From: Flavobacterium sp. 1
GTDB taxonomy: Bacteria > Bacteroidota > Bacteroidia > Flavobacteriales > Flavobacteriaceae
Direction: 5' to 3'
Assembly: GCF_002797935.1 (NCBI RefSeq)
Contig: NZ_PGER01000001.1
Location: 4,030,001-4,094,000, forward strand
Length of the DNA: 64,000 nt
A program made the translations under genes and the position numbers. The notes below the pieces were generated by a model. The model did no database searches, was not told the DNA's origin, and saw only the letters and a list, made by a program, of their open reading frames with translations. The first letter of the stretch is position 1, and the number at the start of each line of letters is the position of its first letter. Positions 1 to 8,651 of the stretch are shown here, piece by piece.

Positions 1-10
1 CTGAAAATTA

Positions 11-394
11 TTATTTGATATTAGAATTAATATAAGCTTCTACCGCTTTTAATTCTTCGTCTGTAAAGGTTTTGGTGATTTCTAAATTGGCCTGCATCAC
101 TGGAAATTGTGCTGGGTCAACTATGGCTTCACTATCGCCTTTAAGGAAAGTAACTATATTTCCGTTTTTGTCTTTATAGATTTTGGCAATTCCCTGAATG
201 CTTGACCCAATCACTTTTTGATCTACTTGATGACAGGCAACGCAATTTCCTTTTCCTTCGAAAATTTCTTTTCCTAAAGCTTCTGGAGTTTGAACTTCTG
301 CAGCAGTTTCTGCAGGTTTTCCAAAAGGTTCTTCGCTTTCTTTCTTACAGGAAAACGCAAGAATAGCTATGGCTATTAATGCTAGTTGTTTCAT
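11..394 (-). CDS. c-type cytochrome lipoprotein
   Basis: A 127-residue small c-type cytochrome, probably a periplasmic or membrane-anchored electron carrier. The N-terminus is a lipoprotein signal ending in the lipobox LAFSC (Cys16), followed by a charged KKESEE linker. The heme-binding motif CVACH is at residues 51-55, and a likely axial Met is near residue 100 (FPVM). The length fits a single-heme class I cytochrome c domain. The start codon is 6 bp past the hemB stop on the same strand, so it is probably the last gene of the heme operon. A heme-carrying product at the end of a heme operon makes sense, but its redox partner cannot be told from sequence. Confidence 0.85.
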   Translation of the reverse strand: MKQLALIAIAILAFSCKKESEEPFGKPAETAAEVQTPEALGKEIFEGKGNCVACHQVDQKVIGSSIQGIAKIYKDKNGNIVTFLKGDSEAIVDPAQFPVMQANLEITKTFTDEELKAVEAYINSNIK

Positions 395-400
395 AAAAGT

Positions 401-1399
401 TTATTTTTGGTTCAGGATTATAGCGGCTTCTTTGGCAAAATAAGTCGAAATCAAACTGGCTCCTGCACGTTTAATACACATCAGCTGTTCCATCATAATT
501 TTGTCGTTGTCCAGCCAGCCTCTTTCGGCAGCAGCTTTGATCATCGCATATTCACCCGAAACATGAAAAACGGTTACGGGAACATTCACTGCATTTTTGA
601 CTTCGCGAACGATGTCCAAATAAGCAATTCCTGGTTTTACCATTACCATATCAGCTCCTTCTTCGACATCCCAAACAGCTTCTTTAATAGCTTCGATCCG
701 GTTGGCATAGTCCATTTGGTACGTTTTTTTGTCCTTTGGAACGGCAATATCAGCTTCTCTGGGCGCACTGTCCAATGCATCGCGAAAAGGCCCGTAAAAC
801 GCCGATGCGTACTTGGCCGAATAGCTCATAATTCCCACGTTGTGGAAACCTGCAGCGTCCAATCCTTCACGCAGACGCAGCACGCGGCCGTCCATCATAT
901 CGGAAGGAGCGACAAAATCGGCTCCAGCCTGGGCATGAGAAACTGCCATTTTTACCAAAGCAGCGTTGGTAGCATCGTTTTCGACATCGCCATTGCTAAT
1001 AATTCCGTCATGGCCATAAATGGAATACGGATCCAAAGCCACATCAGGCATTACAATCATTTCTGGACAAGCGGTTTTGATGGCACGAATGGCTTGCTGC
1101 ATCAATCCGTCTTTATTCCAAGCTTCTTTTCCTGTATTGTCTTTCAAGTTTTCGCTCACTTTTACATAAATATTCACTGCATGAATACCCAAAGCAAATA
1201 ATTCTCTGACTTCTTCAACAGTCAAATCAATCGAACGGCGGTAAATCCCCGGCATTGACGGAATGGCTACTTTTATGTTTTCGCCTTCGGCAATGAACAT
1301 CGGAAACATAAAATCGGACGGACTTAATGTGGTTTCGCGAACTAATGAGCGAATGGATTCGTTTACGCGTAATCTTCGGCCTCTGTGTAGTGGGAACAT
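401..1399 (-). CDS. hemB: delta-aminolevulinic acid dehydratase (porphobilinogen synthase)
   Basis: Condenses two 5-aminolevulinates to porphobilinogen in the cytoplasm. I place the start at the internal Met that begins MFPLHRGRRLR (332 aa, usual family length); the frame extends 20 codons further upstream but that part does not look like HemB. Hallmarks are FVAPSDMMDGRV and the Schiff-base lysine region MVKPGIAYLDI. The metal-site motif reads DVALDPYSIYGHDG. This is the aspartate/alanine version linked to Mg-dependent enzymes, not the cysteine-rich zinc version. Genes of a two-gene cassette end 28 bp before this start, separating hemB from hemF. No terminator is visible between them, so hemB probably depends on transcription through the cassette unless a promoter lies inside it. 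Confidence 0.96.
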   Translation of the reverse strand: MFPLHRGRRLRVNESIRSLVRETTLSPSDFMFPMFIAEGENIKVAIPSMPGIYRRSIDLTVEEVRELFALGIHAVNIYVKVSENLKDNTGKEAWNKDGLMQQAIRAIKTACPEMIVMPDVALDPYSIYGHDGIISNGDVENDATNAALVKMAVSHAQAGADFVAPSDMMDGRVLRLREGLDAAGFHNVGIMSYSAKYASAFYGPFRDALDSAPREADIAVPKDKKTYQMDYANRIEAIKEAVWDVEEGADMVMVKPGIAYLDIVREVKNAVNVPVTVFHVSGEYAMIKAAAERGWLDNDKIMMEQLMCIKRAGASLISTYFAKEAAIILNQK

Positions 1400-1427
1400 A
1401 ACTAAATAATATTGGTAATAATTAATT

Positions 1428-3278
1428 CTATTTGATAATATAGACAAGCAAAAAGACAATAAACATTAAAATAAATATTGACATTTGAAACCAATTACTC
1501 ATCTTTTCGATTTTTTCATCTTTATTAAAAAAGATTCTTATCATAAATAAAAATGAAAAGAGTACTATAAACATTAATATAAAAGTTAATATTTTATATC
1601 CAAAATGCTCAGAACTCTGAGCAGTATTAACACCTTGAAAAAGCAATGCTATTATTGCAGAAAAGATACCCAATAACTCAAGATTTTTCTTTTCCTGATC
1701 TTTTAACTGGGCTTGTATTTCTGTTTGCTTTTCAATTAATTTGTTAGTAGAATAATAAATATTTTTAAGACTCTTAATCTGATTATTAAAATTCAAGATA
1801 AAAGATTCAATTTCCTTTAAAAACTCACTATAATCTGAATAGTTTATACTTAATGAAAAAGATGAAGGGCTAAATACATTAATTGATAGTTCATCATCTA
1901 TTACAATATTTACATTAGACTCTTCAAATGGCATTTGATAAGCATAATACAGATGATTTTCAGACCATTGAAAATTATTCTTATAAAGTTTAAAGCATAA
2001 TTTTAATTTTTCTAATGCGATTTCAATATTAGCAAGATTACTTATATTTAAATCTTCTAATGATATATTATCCTCAATATACTTCTTTAAAAACCCGCAA
2101 ATTTTAAAATAAGGAAAAAAGTTATTTATTGATGAGCTTTCTTGTAATTTTTTATACTCAGAAATCAAGCTGTCAATTTCTTGCAATTTTACAGTTGTAA
2201 TTTTCAAAGACAAAATATTATTCATTAAATAGTTCGTAGAAACATTTAACGCAAATTTATCGAAATCTGATTTAGGTTTAAAAAATGTAAAAAAATTACT
2301 AATTTTCTCTAAACTATTGAGATCTGGATTTATATCTTTGTAATATTTTATTAAAGAATGAGCTTCGTAAAAAGATTTAATCTCGCCATTGCCTGTTTTT
2401 AAGAGTCTTTTAACATCTTTCTTTAAGCAATTCACTCTTTCCTGACTTGACTCACTATAAAAATGATTTTGTGAATAACTATCCCATTTTTCAAAATATG
2501 GTCTTTTAAGACAATGTTGAGTTAATAAAAAATCATATTCTTGAAAGTTTTGAATATACCCATCGTTATTCCTGCTTTCATCTTGGTCTATTCTTATAAT
2601 TATTTTCCTCTGATAAAAAGTACAAGTTTCAACGAGAATATCTACAATTTTATCGTAATGAGTATCAGGTAAATTAATAATACTTTTAAGTTTATTTAAT
2701 TCATCTTTTATAACAAGTATATCCCTAAATTCACCATTGTCTTTTTCTAAAAAAAAACCTGTTCTTGAAATCACTAAATTTTGATGAAATAAATCGAACA
2801 AACTTTCTTCTAAAATGTCATCTTTGGATGAAAAATATTTTCTCGTACCGTCGTAAGTATCAGACACATCGAGCACGATTGTTTTATGTAGATTTTCAAT
2901 TTGCTTATTAATGTTGTCGGAAATTCTCCTATATATATCTAATGCCTTTTTTAGAGAGAATAAAAACTGTTGATCATTTAATGCTTTTGAAAATAAGAAC
3001 TCATCATTATCCGTAGTCATTAAACTATTTTGATAACTGCCAACTTTGTTATGAATTTCTTTTAGCTTTTGATAAAAAGATAATTGATCGAAAACATATT
3101 CCCCCTCCAAAACTGAGAAATTTAAAATTTCAAAAGCTCGAATCAATATTGTCTTTTCTTTTTCTACTAGATTTAATATAAATTTTTCAATAGATGCATC
3201 AGTATTTAGTCTATCGGCCCAATCTGGGTTTTTAAATTCGGTTTCTAAAAAAGAATCTAATTTATCTAACCACTTCAT
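1428..3278 (-). CDS. 616-aa membrane protein, candidate effector paired with a Panacea-domain protein
   Basis: I do not recognise a named family. About 500 residues are predicted soluble and mostly helical, rich in Lys, Asn, Ile, Phe and Glu. A coiled-coil-like stretch follows (about 495-530, with KLIEKQTEIQAQLKDQEKKN). Three hydrophobic segments close the protein at about 533-554, 561-584 and 595-616, with the chain ending inside the last one. There is no signal peptide, so the large domain should face the cytoplasm. Its ATG begins on the base after the TAA of the Panacea gene, so translation is probably coupled. Base composition is clearly more AT-rich than flanking hemB and hemF, suggesting transfer. 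The layout fits a membrane-acting toxin or defence effector, but that is inference. Confidence 0.75.
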   Translation of the reverse strand: MKWLDKLDSFLETEFKNPDWADRLNTDASIEKFILNLVEKEKTILIRAFEILNFSVLEGEYVFDQLSFYQKLKEIHNKVGSYQNSLMTTDNDEFLFSKALNDQQFLFSLKKALDIYRRISDNINKQIENLHKTIVLDVSDTYDGTRKYFSSKDDILEESLFDLFHQNLVISRTGFFLEKDNGEFRDILVIKDELNKLKSIINLPDTHYDKIVDILVETCTFYQRKIIIRIDQDESRNNDGYIQNFQEYDFLLTQHCLKRPYFEKWDSYSQNHFYSESSQERVNCLKKDVKRLLKTGNGEIKSFYEAHSLIKYYKDINPDLNSLEKISNFFTFFKPKSDFDKFALNVSTNYLMNNILSLKITTVKLQEIDSLISEYKKLQESSSINNFFPYFKICGFLKKYIEDNISLEDLNISNLANIEIALEKLKLCFKLYKNNFQWSENHLYYAYQMPFEESNVNIVIDDELSINVFSPSSFSLSINYSDYSEFLKEIESFILNFNNQIKSLKNIYYSTNKLIEKQTEIQAQLKDQEKKNLELLGIFSAIIALLFQGVNTAQSSEHFGYKILTFILMFIVLFSFLFMIRIFFNKDEKIEKMSNWFQMSIFILMFIVFLLVYIIK

Positions 3279-3833
3279 TTAATAGGCCAATTCTAAGTTG
3301 AAAATTTTATTATCCTTTTTTATTAATTCTTTAGGAATTGGTTTAGAATACACACCGCTATTTCTTGCTTCATTGAATATAACTTTCCAAGAATTCCATT
3401 TATGTGTTAATTCAACTAATGTTCCTGCATCAGCATTTATAAACGAGCAATCAATTTTTTTAATACTCAAAATAGCATTATTAATAGAATCTATTTTATC
3501 CTGAGTAATTTCAACTCTTGGAAATTCTTCTTGGAAATTAGCTTTAAAATTATCAATTGAAAAATTAGAGAAGACACAACTTTCTTTGATTTTACTATAA
3601 ATATCCGTTTCTACTGGCCCATAAGGCATAGCGAAAAAATCAAACTCTTCAATTAATGTATTGTCTTCATTACTATTAATTGCAGTAACAAAAAAGTGCA
3701 ACTTAATTAACTTTAAAATACTGAAATCATTGTTATCATTAAAATCAGCAATAGAAACCATATTGTTCTCTTCCATAAACCAATCTTTTAGTTTATGAAC
3801 AATTGTTTCGAATATTTCTATTTTTGAATCCAT
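3279..3833 (-). CDS. Panacea-domain (SocA/DUF4065-like) protein, candidate antitoxin
   Basis: 184 residues. The pattern matches the Panacea domain, formerly DUF4065: a helical KLIKLHFFVTAI segment (41-52), YGPVETDIY (71-79), and a C-terminal LVELTHKWNSWK (139-150) followed by PIPKELI (165-171). Panacea proteins are known as antitoxins that pair with many unrelated toxins, and also include the SocA adaptor. The gene lies 32 bp after hemF and is joined without spacing to the 616-aa membrane protein, the normal antitoxin-then-toxin order. It shares the low GC of its partner. The domain call is by eye and should be confirmed by profile search; the antitoxin role is inference from family and context. 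Confidence 0.68.
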   Translation of the reverse strand: MDSKIEIFETIVHKLKDWFMEENNMVSIADFNDNNDFSILKLIKLHFFVTAINSNEDNTLIEEFDFFAMPYGPVETDIYSKIKESCVFSNFSIDNFKANFQEEFPRVEITQDKIDSINNAILSIKKIDCSFINADAGTLVELTHKWNSWKVIFNEARNSGVYSKPIPKELIKKDNKIFNLELAY

Positions 3834-3865
3834 AATAAATAAATTTTATCGTAAATATAATACAT

Positions 3866-4768
3866 TTAAACCCAATCACTTGGATTTTCTAATACTTTTA
3901 ATAACTTTTCTTCTTCACTTCCTGTTTCTGGATGGTGATCGTACACCCATTGTACGTAAGGTGGTAAACTCATTAGGATGCTTTCGATTCTGCCATTAGT
4001 TTTTAATCCAAAAAGCGTGCCTTTGTCGTGTACCAAATTGAACTCGACATAACGCCCTCTTCTTATTTCCTGCCAAGTCTTTTGCTCTTGGGTATATTCT
4101 AAATTTTTTCTTCTTTCAACTATTGGAACATAGGCTTCTAGGAAACTATTCCCAACTTCGGTAACAAAGTTAAACCAATTTTCCATTGACATTTGCTCTG
4201 TTGCTTTGCAATAATCAAAAAACAATCCTCCAATTCCTCGGGCTTCGTTGCGATGTGCATTCCAAAAATAGGCGTCGCATTGCTTTTTGTATTTGGGGTA
4301 AAATTCCGAATTGTGTTTGTCGCAAGCCGTTTTACAGGTTTGATGAAAATGAATCGCATCTTCTTCAAACAAATAATAAGGCGTTAAATCTTGTCCTCCG
4401 CCAAACCATTGCTGAATCACATTTCCGTTGTCATCATACATTTCGAAATAGCGCCAATTGGCGTGAACTGTCGGTACCATTGGATTTTTCGGATGCAAAA
4501 CCAAACTCAAACCACAAGCAAAAAAATCGGCTTTACCTACGTTGAACAATTTTTGCATACTGTCCGGTAATTTTCCGTACACTGCCGAAATGTTCACACC
4601 GCCTTTTTCGAAAACGGCTCCGTTTTCGATTACGCGGGTTCTTCCACCTCCACCTTCCGAGCGTTCCCAAAGATCTTCTTTAAATTTAGCCTGACCGTCA
4701 ACAGCTTCTAATCCTGCTACGATTTGGTCCTGAAGATTTTGTATGTATGCGTAAAATTTATCTTTCAT
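3866..4768 (-). CDS. hemF: oxygen-dependent coproporphyrinogen III oxidase
   Basis: Converts coproporphyrinogen III to protoporphyrinogen IX with O2, in the cytoplasm. I start it at MKDKFYAYIQ (300 aa); the longer frame adds 21 unrelated residues. Typical HemF features are the glycine-rich WERSEGGGGRTRV near the N-terminus, HANWRYFEMY, WFGGGQDLTPYYLFEEDA, and RRGRYVEFNLVHDKGT..GL near the C-terminus. The start overlaps the end of the upstream acetyltransferase gene by 11 bp, showing tight operon packing. The next gene downstream is the Panacea cassette instead of hemB. Using HemF, not HemN, implies an aerobic lifestyle, at least as the main route. Confidence 0.97.
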   Translation of the reverse strand: MKDKFYAYIQNLQDQIVAGLEAVDGQAKFKEDLWERSEGGGGRTRVIENGAVFEKGGVNISAVYGKLPDSMQKLFNVGKADFFACGLSLVLHPKNPMVPTVHANWRYFEMYDDNGNVIQQWFGGGQDLTPYYLFEEDAIHFHQTCKTACDKHNSEFYPKYKKQCDAYFWNAHRNEARGIGGLFFDYCKATEQMSMENWFNFVTEVGNSFLEAYVPIVERRKNLEYTQEQKTWQEIRRGRYVEFNLVHDKGTLFGLKTNGRIESILMSLPPYVQWVYDHHPETGSEEEKLLKVLENPSDWV

Positions 4769-5309
4769 CGTTATTATATTCTGATTTAAGCAGTCCGAAA
4801 TAAACAGTGTTTTGCAAATCGCCATCACCATTTCTAAATTCGTCCCGTAAAATTCCTTCTTGTTTGAAATTGTGTTTTAATGCAATTCGCTGACTTGCCA
4901 AATTAATTTCTGAAGTGCAAATAAAAACTTTGTTCAGCATTAATTCATTAAAACAAAATTCAAGTGCATCAGAAACCATTTTTGAGGTGATTCCTTTTCC
5001 CTGATAATCTTCGTCAGCAAAATATCCTAATTCACATTTTGAAATGCGATAATCTATAGTTTTTACGCATAAATAACCAATTAAATCGTTGGTTCTTACA
5101 TTTCTTGCATAAAAATAAAAACCTTCCTTATTCTTTTCTTTGTCAATACTAACAGCCAGAAAATCTTGCGCTTTCTTTGGAGAATCCGAATAGGCAAGCG
5201 TTACTGGAAAAGTTTTCCCAATGTGATTTCTGTTCTTATCTATTAGTTCGTAGAACTCTTCAGGATGAATGTTTTCAATTCGGTCTATTTTCCAATCTGT
5301 AAAACTCAT
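4758..5309 (-). CDS. GNAT-family N-acetyltransferase (RimJ/RimL type)
   Basis: 183 residues with the GNAT fold of the RimJ/RimL ribosomal-protein acetyltransferase branch: a β-strand ELGYFADEDYQGKGITSKMV carrying the acetyl-CoA loop (QGKGIT), then NLASQRIALKHNFKQEG typical of the C-terminal half. The acceptor is unknown; the family acetylates protein N-termini, small molecules or antibiotics. It sits inside the heme operon, 2 bp after the stop of the 125-aa gene and overlapping hemF by 11 bp. Translation of hemF may therefore be coupled to it. No direct link to heme chemistry is evident. Confidence 0.85.
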   Translation of the reverse strand: MSFTDWKIDRIENIHPEEFYELIDKNRNHIGKTFPVTLAYSDSPKKAQDFLAVSIDKEKNKEGFYFYARNVRTNDLIGYLCVKTIDYRISKCELGYFADEDYQGKGITSKMVSDALEFCFNELMLNKVFICTSEINLASQRIALKHNFKQEGILRDEFRNGDGDLQNTVYFGLLKSEYNNDER

Positions 5310-5311
5310 TT

Positions 5312-5689
5312 CTATTTATTTTTAGCAGAAGCTATTTTACTAATAATTCCAAATGAAAAAGTCTTGCTTTCCTCTTGGATATAATTGTAAACGGCAATGG
5401 CTTTTTGTAAAAAATCAAACTGACTTTCTTTAGAAAAAGCAACCAAGAAATCAGCAAATAACTCCAACTGATTCCAATCCAAATGAAGTCTTTGCAAGTG
5501 AATAATCAATTCCTCTTCACTAAATTCATTAAGACTTTCGACATTCATCACCAAGTCTTTTAATTCATTTTCTAGGAAAAGAAGGTCTTCTAAATTCCAA
5601 AACTTAGGCACATGAACCAATGACATCAGCTTTTTGAGCACGTTGTCAATTCGAATACTTTCTTGGTCTCTTAAGCCTTTGTTTAGCAT
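5312..5689 (-). CDS. conserved hypothetical protein in the heme operon
   Basis: 125 residues that I cannot assign to a family. It appears fully helical and acidic, with no signal peptide, no membrane segment and no cysteine or histidine cluster that would suggest heme or metal binding. Examples of amphipathic stretches are NLEDLLFLENELKDLVMNVESL and QLELFADFLVAFSKESQFDFLQKAIAVYN. The gene follows hemE after a 206-bp spacer full of palindromes, and ends 2 bp before the acetyltransferase. Its setting suggests co-expression with hemE and hemF. A small regulatory or chaperone role is possible but unsupported. Confidence 0.65.
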   Translation of the reverse strand: MLNKGLRDQESIRIDNVLKKLMSLVHVPKFWNLEDLLFLENELKDLVMNVESLNEFSEEELIIHLQRLHLDWNQLELFADFLVAFSKESQFDFLQKAIAVYNYIQEESKTFSFGIISKIASAKNK

Positions 5690-5710
5690 TTCTTGTCTGT
5701 ATTTTGTTAT

Positions 5711-5875
5711 CCTGCAAGGTTTTTTTCGAACCTTGTAGGTATTACTTTTAAACGGTCGTTTTCAAAAACACCTACAAGGTTCGAAAAAAACCTTGCAAGA
5801 GAAAAGCCTTCTGTGTCTTTCTTTTAGGCCAACATTTTCTAACATACCTACAAGGTTTGAAAAAAACCTTGCAGG
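5711..5875. repeat. three copies of a palindromic intergenic repeat
   Basis: The hemE/125-aa-gene spacer holds three copies of a ~30-bp imperfect palindrome. Copies at 5711-5740, 5770-5799 and 5846-5875 each combine an arm like CCTGCAAGG with an arm like CCTTGTAGG around a T- or A-rich centre. The first is in opposite orientation to the other two, so copies 1 and 2 can also pair as a larger stem with a 29-nt loop. This is the style of REP-like elements. In RNA they could act as stabilising hairpins or weak terminators between hemE and the downstream genes. Confidence 0.85.
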
Positions 5876-5895
5876 AGATCACTGTAAACCGAATT

Positions 5896-6921
5896 CTAAT
5901 TCCCGTATTCCTTCACCGCATCAATAAACGCCTTCGCGTGATCTACAGGGATATTTGGTAAAATTCCGTGACCTAAATTCACGATATATTTATCTTTACC
6001 GAATTCGTCGATCATTTCGTGAACCATTTTCTTAATGGTTGGAATTGGCGAAAGCAATCTTGACGGGTCAAAATTTCCTTGTAAAGTCACGTTTCCACCT
6101 GACAAATAACGGGCATTTCTAGCCGAACACGTCCAATCTACACCAAGTGCCGATGCCTTACTTTTCCCCATTTCGTTCAAAGCAAACCAACATCCTTTTC
6201 CGAAAACAATAACCGGAGTAACGGCAGCCAATGCTTCTATGATTTGGTTAATGTATTTCCATGAGAATTCTTGGTAATCCACAGGTGAAAGCATTCCGCC
6301 CCAAGAATCGAAAATCTGAACGGCATTTACACCCGATTTAACCTTCTCTTTCAAATATAAAATAGTGGTGTCGGTGATTTTTTGAAGCAAAGTATGAGCT
6401 GCTACTGGGTTTGAAAAACAAAATCCTTTGGCAGTATCAAAACTTTTAGAACCTTTACCTTCAACTGCATAACAAAAAATTGTCCAAGGTGAACCTGCGA
6501 AACCAATCAACGGCACCTCATCGTTCAGCATTTCTTTGGTTAATTTGATAGCATCAAAAACATAACCTAAAGTTTCATTTACATCCGGAACATAAACTTG
6601 GTTTACCTGTTCCATTGTACGAATTGGATTTGGGATAATCGGACCCAAATTGTCCTTCAATTCTACGTGAATTCCCATTGCTCTTGGCACTACCAAAATA
6701 TCCGAGAACAAAATCGCTGCATCTGGAGCAATTCTGCGAATAGGCTGAACGGTGATTTCTGCCGCCAATTCCGGAGTTTCGCAACGGGTGAAAAAATCAT
6801 ATTTGTCACGCAAAGCTCTAAATTCCGGTAAATATCTTCCGGCTTGACGCATCATCCAAACTGGCGGACGTTGTACAGTTTCTCCTTTTAAAGCTTTTAA
6901 AAATAGGTCGTTCTTTATCAT
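5896..6921 (-). CDS. hemE: uroporphyrinogen decarboxylase
   Basis: Decarboxylates the four acetate side chains of uroporphyrinogen III to give coproporphyrinogen III. The 341-residue length is normal. The N-terminal signature [20 protein letters not shown] is near-canonical, with the substrate-binding arginines; further matches are [15 protein letters not shown] (signature 2), [11 protein letters not shown] and a C-terminal [14 protein letters not shown]. It lies between hemD upstream and the 125-aa gene downstream, both on the same strand. The 57-bp gap to hemD contains a perfect inverted repeat. No truncation or missing residues are seen. Confidence 0.97.
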   Translation of the reverse strand: MIKNDLFLKALKGETVQRPPVWMMRQAGRYLPEFRALRDKYDFFTRCETPELAAEITVQPIRRIAPDAAILFSDILVVPRAMGIHVELKDNLGPIIPNPIRTMEQVNQVYVPDVNETLGYVFDAIKLTKEMLNDEVPLIGFAGSPWTIFCYAVEGKGSKSFDTAKGFCFSNPVAAHTLLQKITDTTILYLKEKVKSGVNAVQIFDSWGGMLSPVDYQEFSWKYINQIIEALAAVTPVIVFGKGCWFALNEMGKSKASALGVDWTCSARNARYLSGGNVTLQGNFDPSRLLSPIPTIKKMVHEMIDEFGKDKYIVNLGHGILPNIPVDHAKAFIDAVKEYGN

Positions 6922-6942
6922 TTTTAATTTTTTATCATTCGA

Positions 6943-6975
6943 AGACCTAACAGGTTTTAAAAACCTGTTAGGTCT
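6943..6975. repeat. perfect 33-bp palindrome between hemD and hemE
   Basis: Two arms of 16 bases (from AGACCTAACAGG to CCTGTTAGGTCT) are perfectly complementary around a single central base. It starts 3 bases from the hemD stop and ends 21 bases before the hemE start. It has no adjoining T-run on the minus strand, so it looks more like a processing or mRNA-stability hairpin, an operator or a mobile palindrome than a classical terminator. Confidence 0.9.
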
Positions 6976-6978
6976 AAA

Positions 6979-7641
6979 TTATTTATATTCTTCGATAACA
7001 TCTTCAATCACATTTTCAACTGAAGGCTGATCTGCAACGATGATATTTTTTGTTATTTTGTCTAATGCGCTTGCGGTAGTTTCGCCAATGCAGAAACAGT
7101 TTTCGTTTTTAATTGTATTCTCTTTTAGATAACTTTCTACTCCTGACGGGCTGAAAAACAGAATTGCATCAATTTTTTCCTTAATCTTTATCGGAGTCAA
7201 TAACGTTTCATAAACCTGAATCTCATTGAATTTTATCCCAGCGTCTTTCAAAGCTTTTGGCAGTGTTTCTTTACGAAGATTTCCACTAAAGAAAGTATAG
7301 CTTTCTTGGCTATAAATCAAAGCAATAATTTCGGCTAAGTCGGCAGCATAACCAGTGTAGGCAACTACATTGAACCCAGCTTCAGATAATAGAATTTTCG
7401 TTTTTAGTCCAACGCAAAAAACATTTTTGGTTTTCAAATTATCAATATCTGAATTTTCTAAAACACTTTGTACCGCATTTTGACTGGTAAAAATCAAATT
7501 GTCGTTGATGGCACTAAGTTCGAATTCTTGCTTTTTAGTCGAAATGAAATCCTCTTCGAACACTTCAAAACCAGCACTTAGAAGTTCTCGTCGCTGAATA
7601 TCCGACAGCGTTTTGGTAGATAATATAACTGTTTTACTCAT
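6979..7641 (-). CDS. hemD: uroporphyrinogen-III synthase
   Basis: Cyclises hydroxymethylbilane, with inversion of ring D, to uroporphyrinogen III. HemD is poorly conserved; the call rests on the two-domain pattern (VILSTKTL at the start, FTSQNAVQSVL near residue 55, FFSPSGVESYL near residue 165, FCIGETTASAL near residue 185) and on its place directly after hemC. I start at MSKTVIL (220 aa); an upstream in-frame Met would add six residues. The gap to hemC is 44 bp. Family length is about 220-260, so this is complete. Confidence 0.93.
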   Translation of the reverse strand: MSKTVILSTKTLSDIQRRELLSAGFEVFEEDFISTKKQEFELSAINDNLIFTSQNAVQSVLENSDIDNLKTKNVFCVGLKTKILLSEAGFNVVAYTGYAADLAEIIALIYSQESYTFFSGNLRKETLPKALKDAGIKFNEIQVYETLLTPIKIKEKIDAILFFSPSGVESYLKENTIKNENCFCIGETTASALDKITKNIIVADQPSVENVIEDVIEEYK

Positions 7642-7685
7642 TTTTTGTTTTTGAATCATTCTGAAAAAGCCAAATCTTTCGCTCC

Positions 7686-8612
7686 TTATTTTTTCAAAGT
7701 TGCTTTTATCGTTGCCATCAATTCAGTTCCGCCGTTTGCAAAAATTTCTTGAGCCGAGTTATACCCCAGTTTTTTCCACTCTTCGATAGGAACTATTTTG
7801 TTGACTTCGATTTTTTGCTTTCCGTCAATCGAAAATAGTACTCCGTTGAAATGGATGGTATCTTCGATTTCGTTATATTTTGCCAAAGCACCGATGGGTG
7901 CCGTGCAACCGCCTTCGAGGGTTTTCAGGAATTGTCTTTCGATATGGGTGCAGACTTCGGTTTCGATATCATTAAGCTGAGCAACGGCATCACGAGAAAA
8001 ATCATCATTGGCCATAGCCACAACAAGCATCGCTCCTTGTGCAGGCGCTGAAATCATCCAATCGAGATTAATGTAATTTTCGGGTTTCAGGTTGATGCGC
8101 TCTAGACCGGCAGCGGCAAAAACAGCTCCGTTCCAGTCATTATCATTTAATTTTTGCATTCGGGTATTTACGTTTCCACGCAGATCGACTACATTATGAT
8201 TGGGATATTTGTTGAGCCACATTGCCTGACGACGCAAACTTCCAGTAGCAATGGTTCCATTTCCATCAAGAAAATCAAGATTTCCTTTGTGAACCAAAAT
8301 GTCCAAAGTATTGGCTCTTTCTAGAACTGCCGCTTGAACAATTCCAATTGGCAAAGCTGTTGGCACATCTTTCATTGAATGCACTGCAATATCAACTTGG
8401 CCGTTAATCATCGCAATATCCAATGTTTTGGTAAAAATCCCAGTGATTCCGAGTTCATACAGCGGCTTGTCAAGTATGATATCACCTTCCGATTTTACGG
8501 CAATAATTTCCGTTTTATAACCTAAATCGTTTAGCTTTTTTTCTACCGTGTGGGCTTGCCATAACGCGAGTTCGCTGTCACGGGTTCCAATACGTATTGT
8601 TTTTTCTGCCAT
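7686..8612 (-). CDS. hemC: hydroxymethylbilane synthase (porphobilinogen deaminase)
   Basis: Polymerises four porphobilinogens to hydroxymethylbilane, using a covalently bound dipyrromethane cofactor. 308 residues, standard length. Landmarks are IRIGTRDSELALWQA at the N-terminus, VHSMKDVPTALP with the catalytic Asp, ATGSLRRQA, and the cofactor-attachment cysteine in EGGCTAPIGA. It follows hemA after 136 bp that hold a long hairpin, and precedes hemD. Whether that hairpin attenuates hemC relative to hemA cannot be told by eye. Confidence 0.97.
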   Translation of the reverse strand: MAEKTIRIGTRDSELALWQAHTVEKKLNDLGYKTEIIAVKSEGDIILDKPLYELGITGIFTKTLDIAMINGQVDIAVHSMKDVPTALPIGIVQAAVLERANTLDILVHKGNLDFLDGNGTIATGSLRRQAMWLNKYPNHNVVDLRGNVNTRMQKLNDNDWNGAVFAAAGLERINLKPENYINLDWMISAPAQGAMLVVAMANDDFSRDAVAQLNDIETEVCTHIERQFLKTLEGGCTAPIGALAKYNEIEDTIHFNGVLFSIDGKQKIEVNKIVPIEEWKKLGYNSAQEIFANGGTELMATIKATLKK

Positions 8613-8651
8613 TTTATTTTTTTAAAATCAAGATTTTGGTTTTTCTTTCGA

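Noticed and set aside
386..1201. Long plus-strand frame over hemB
   Set aside because: Antisense to a clearly conserved enzyme, with no domain of its own.
3866..4831. Longer hemF start
   Set aside because: The 21 extra residues are unlike HemF and lie within the acetyltransferase gene.
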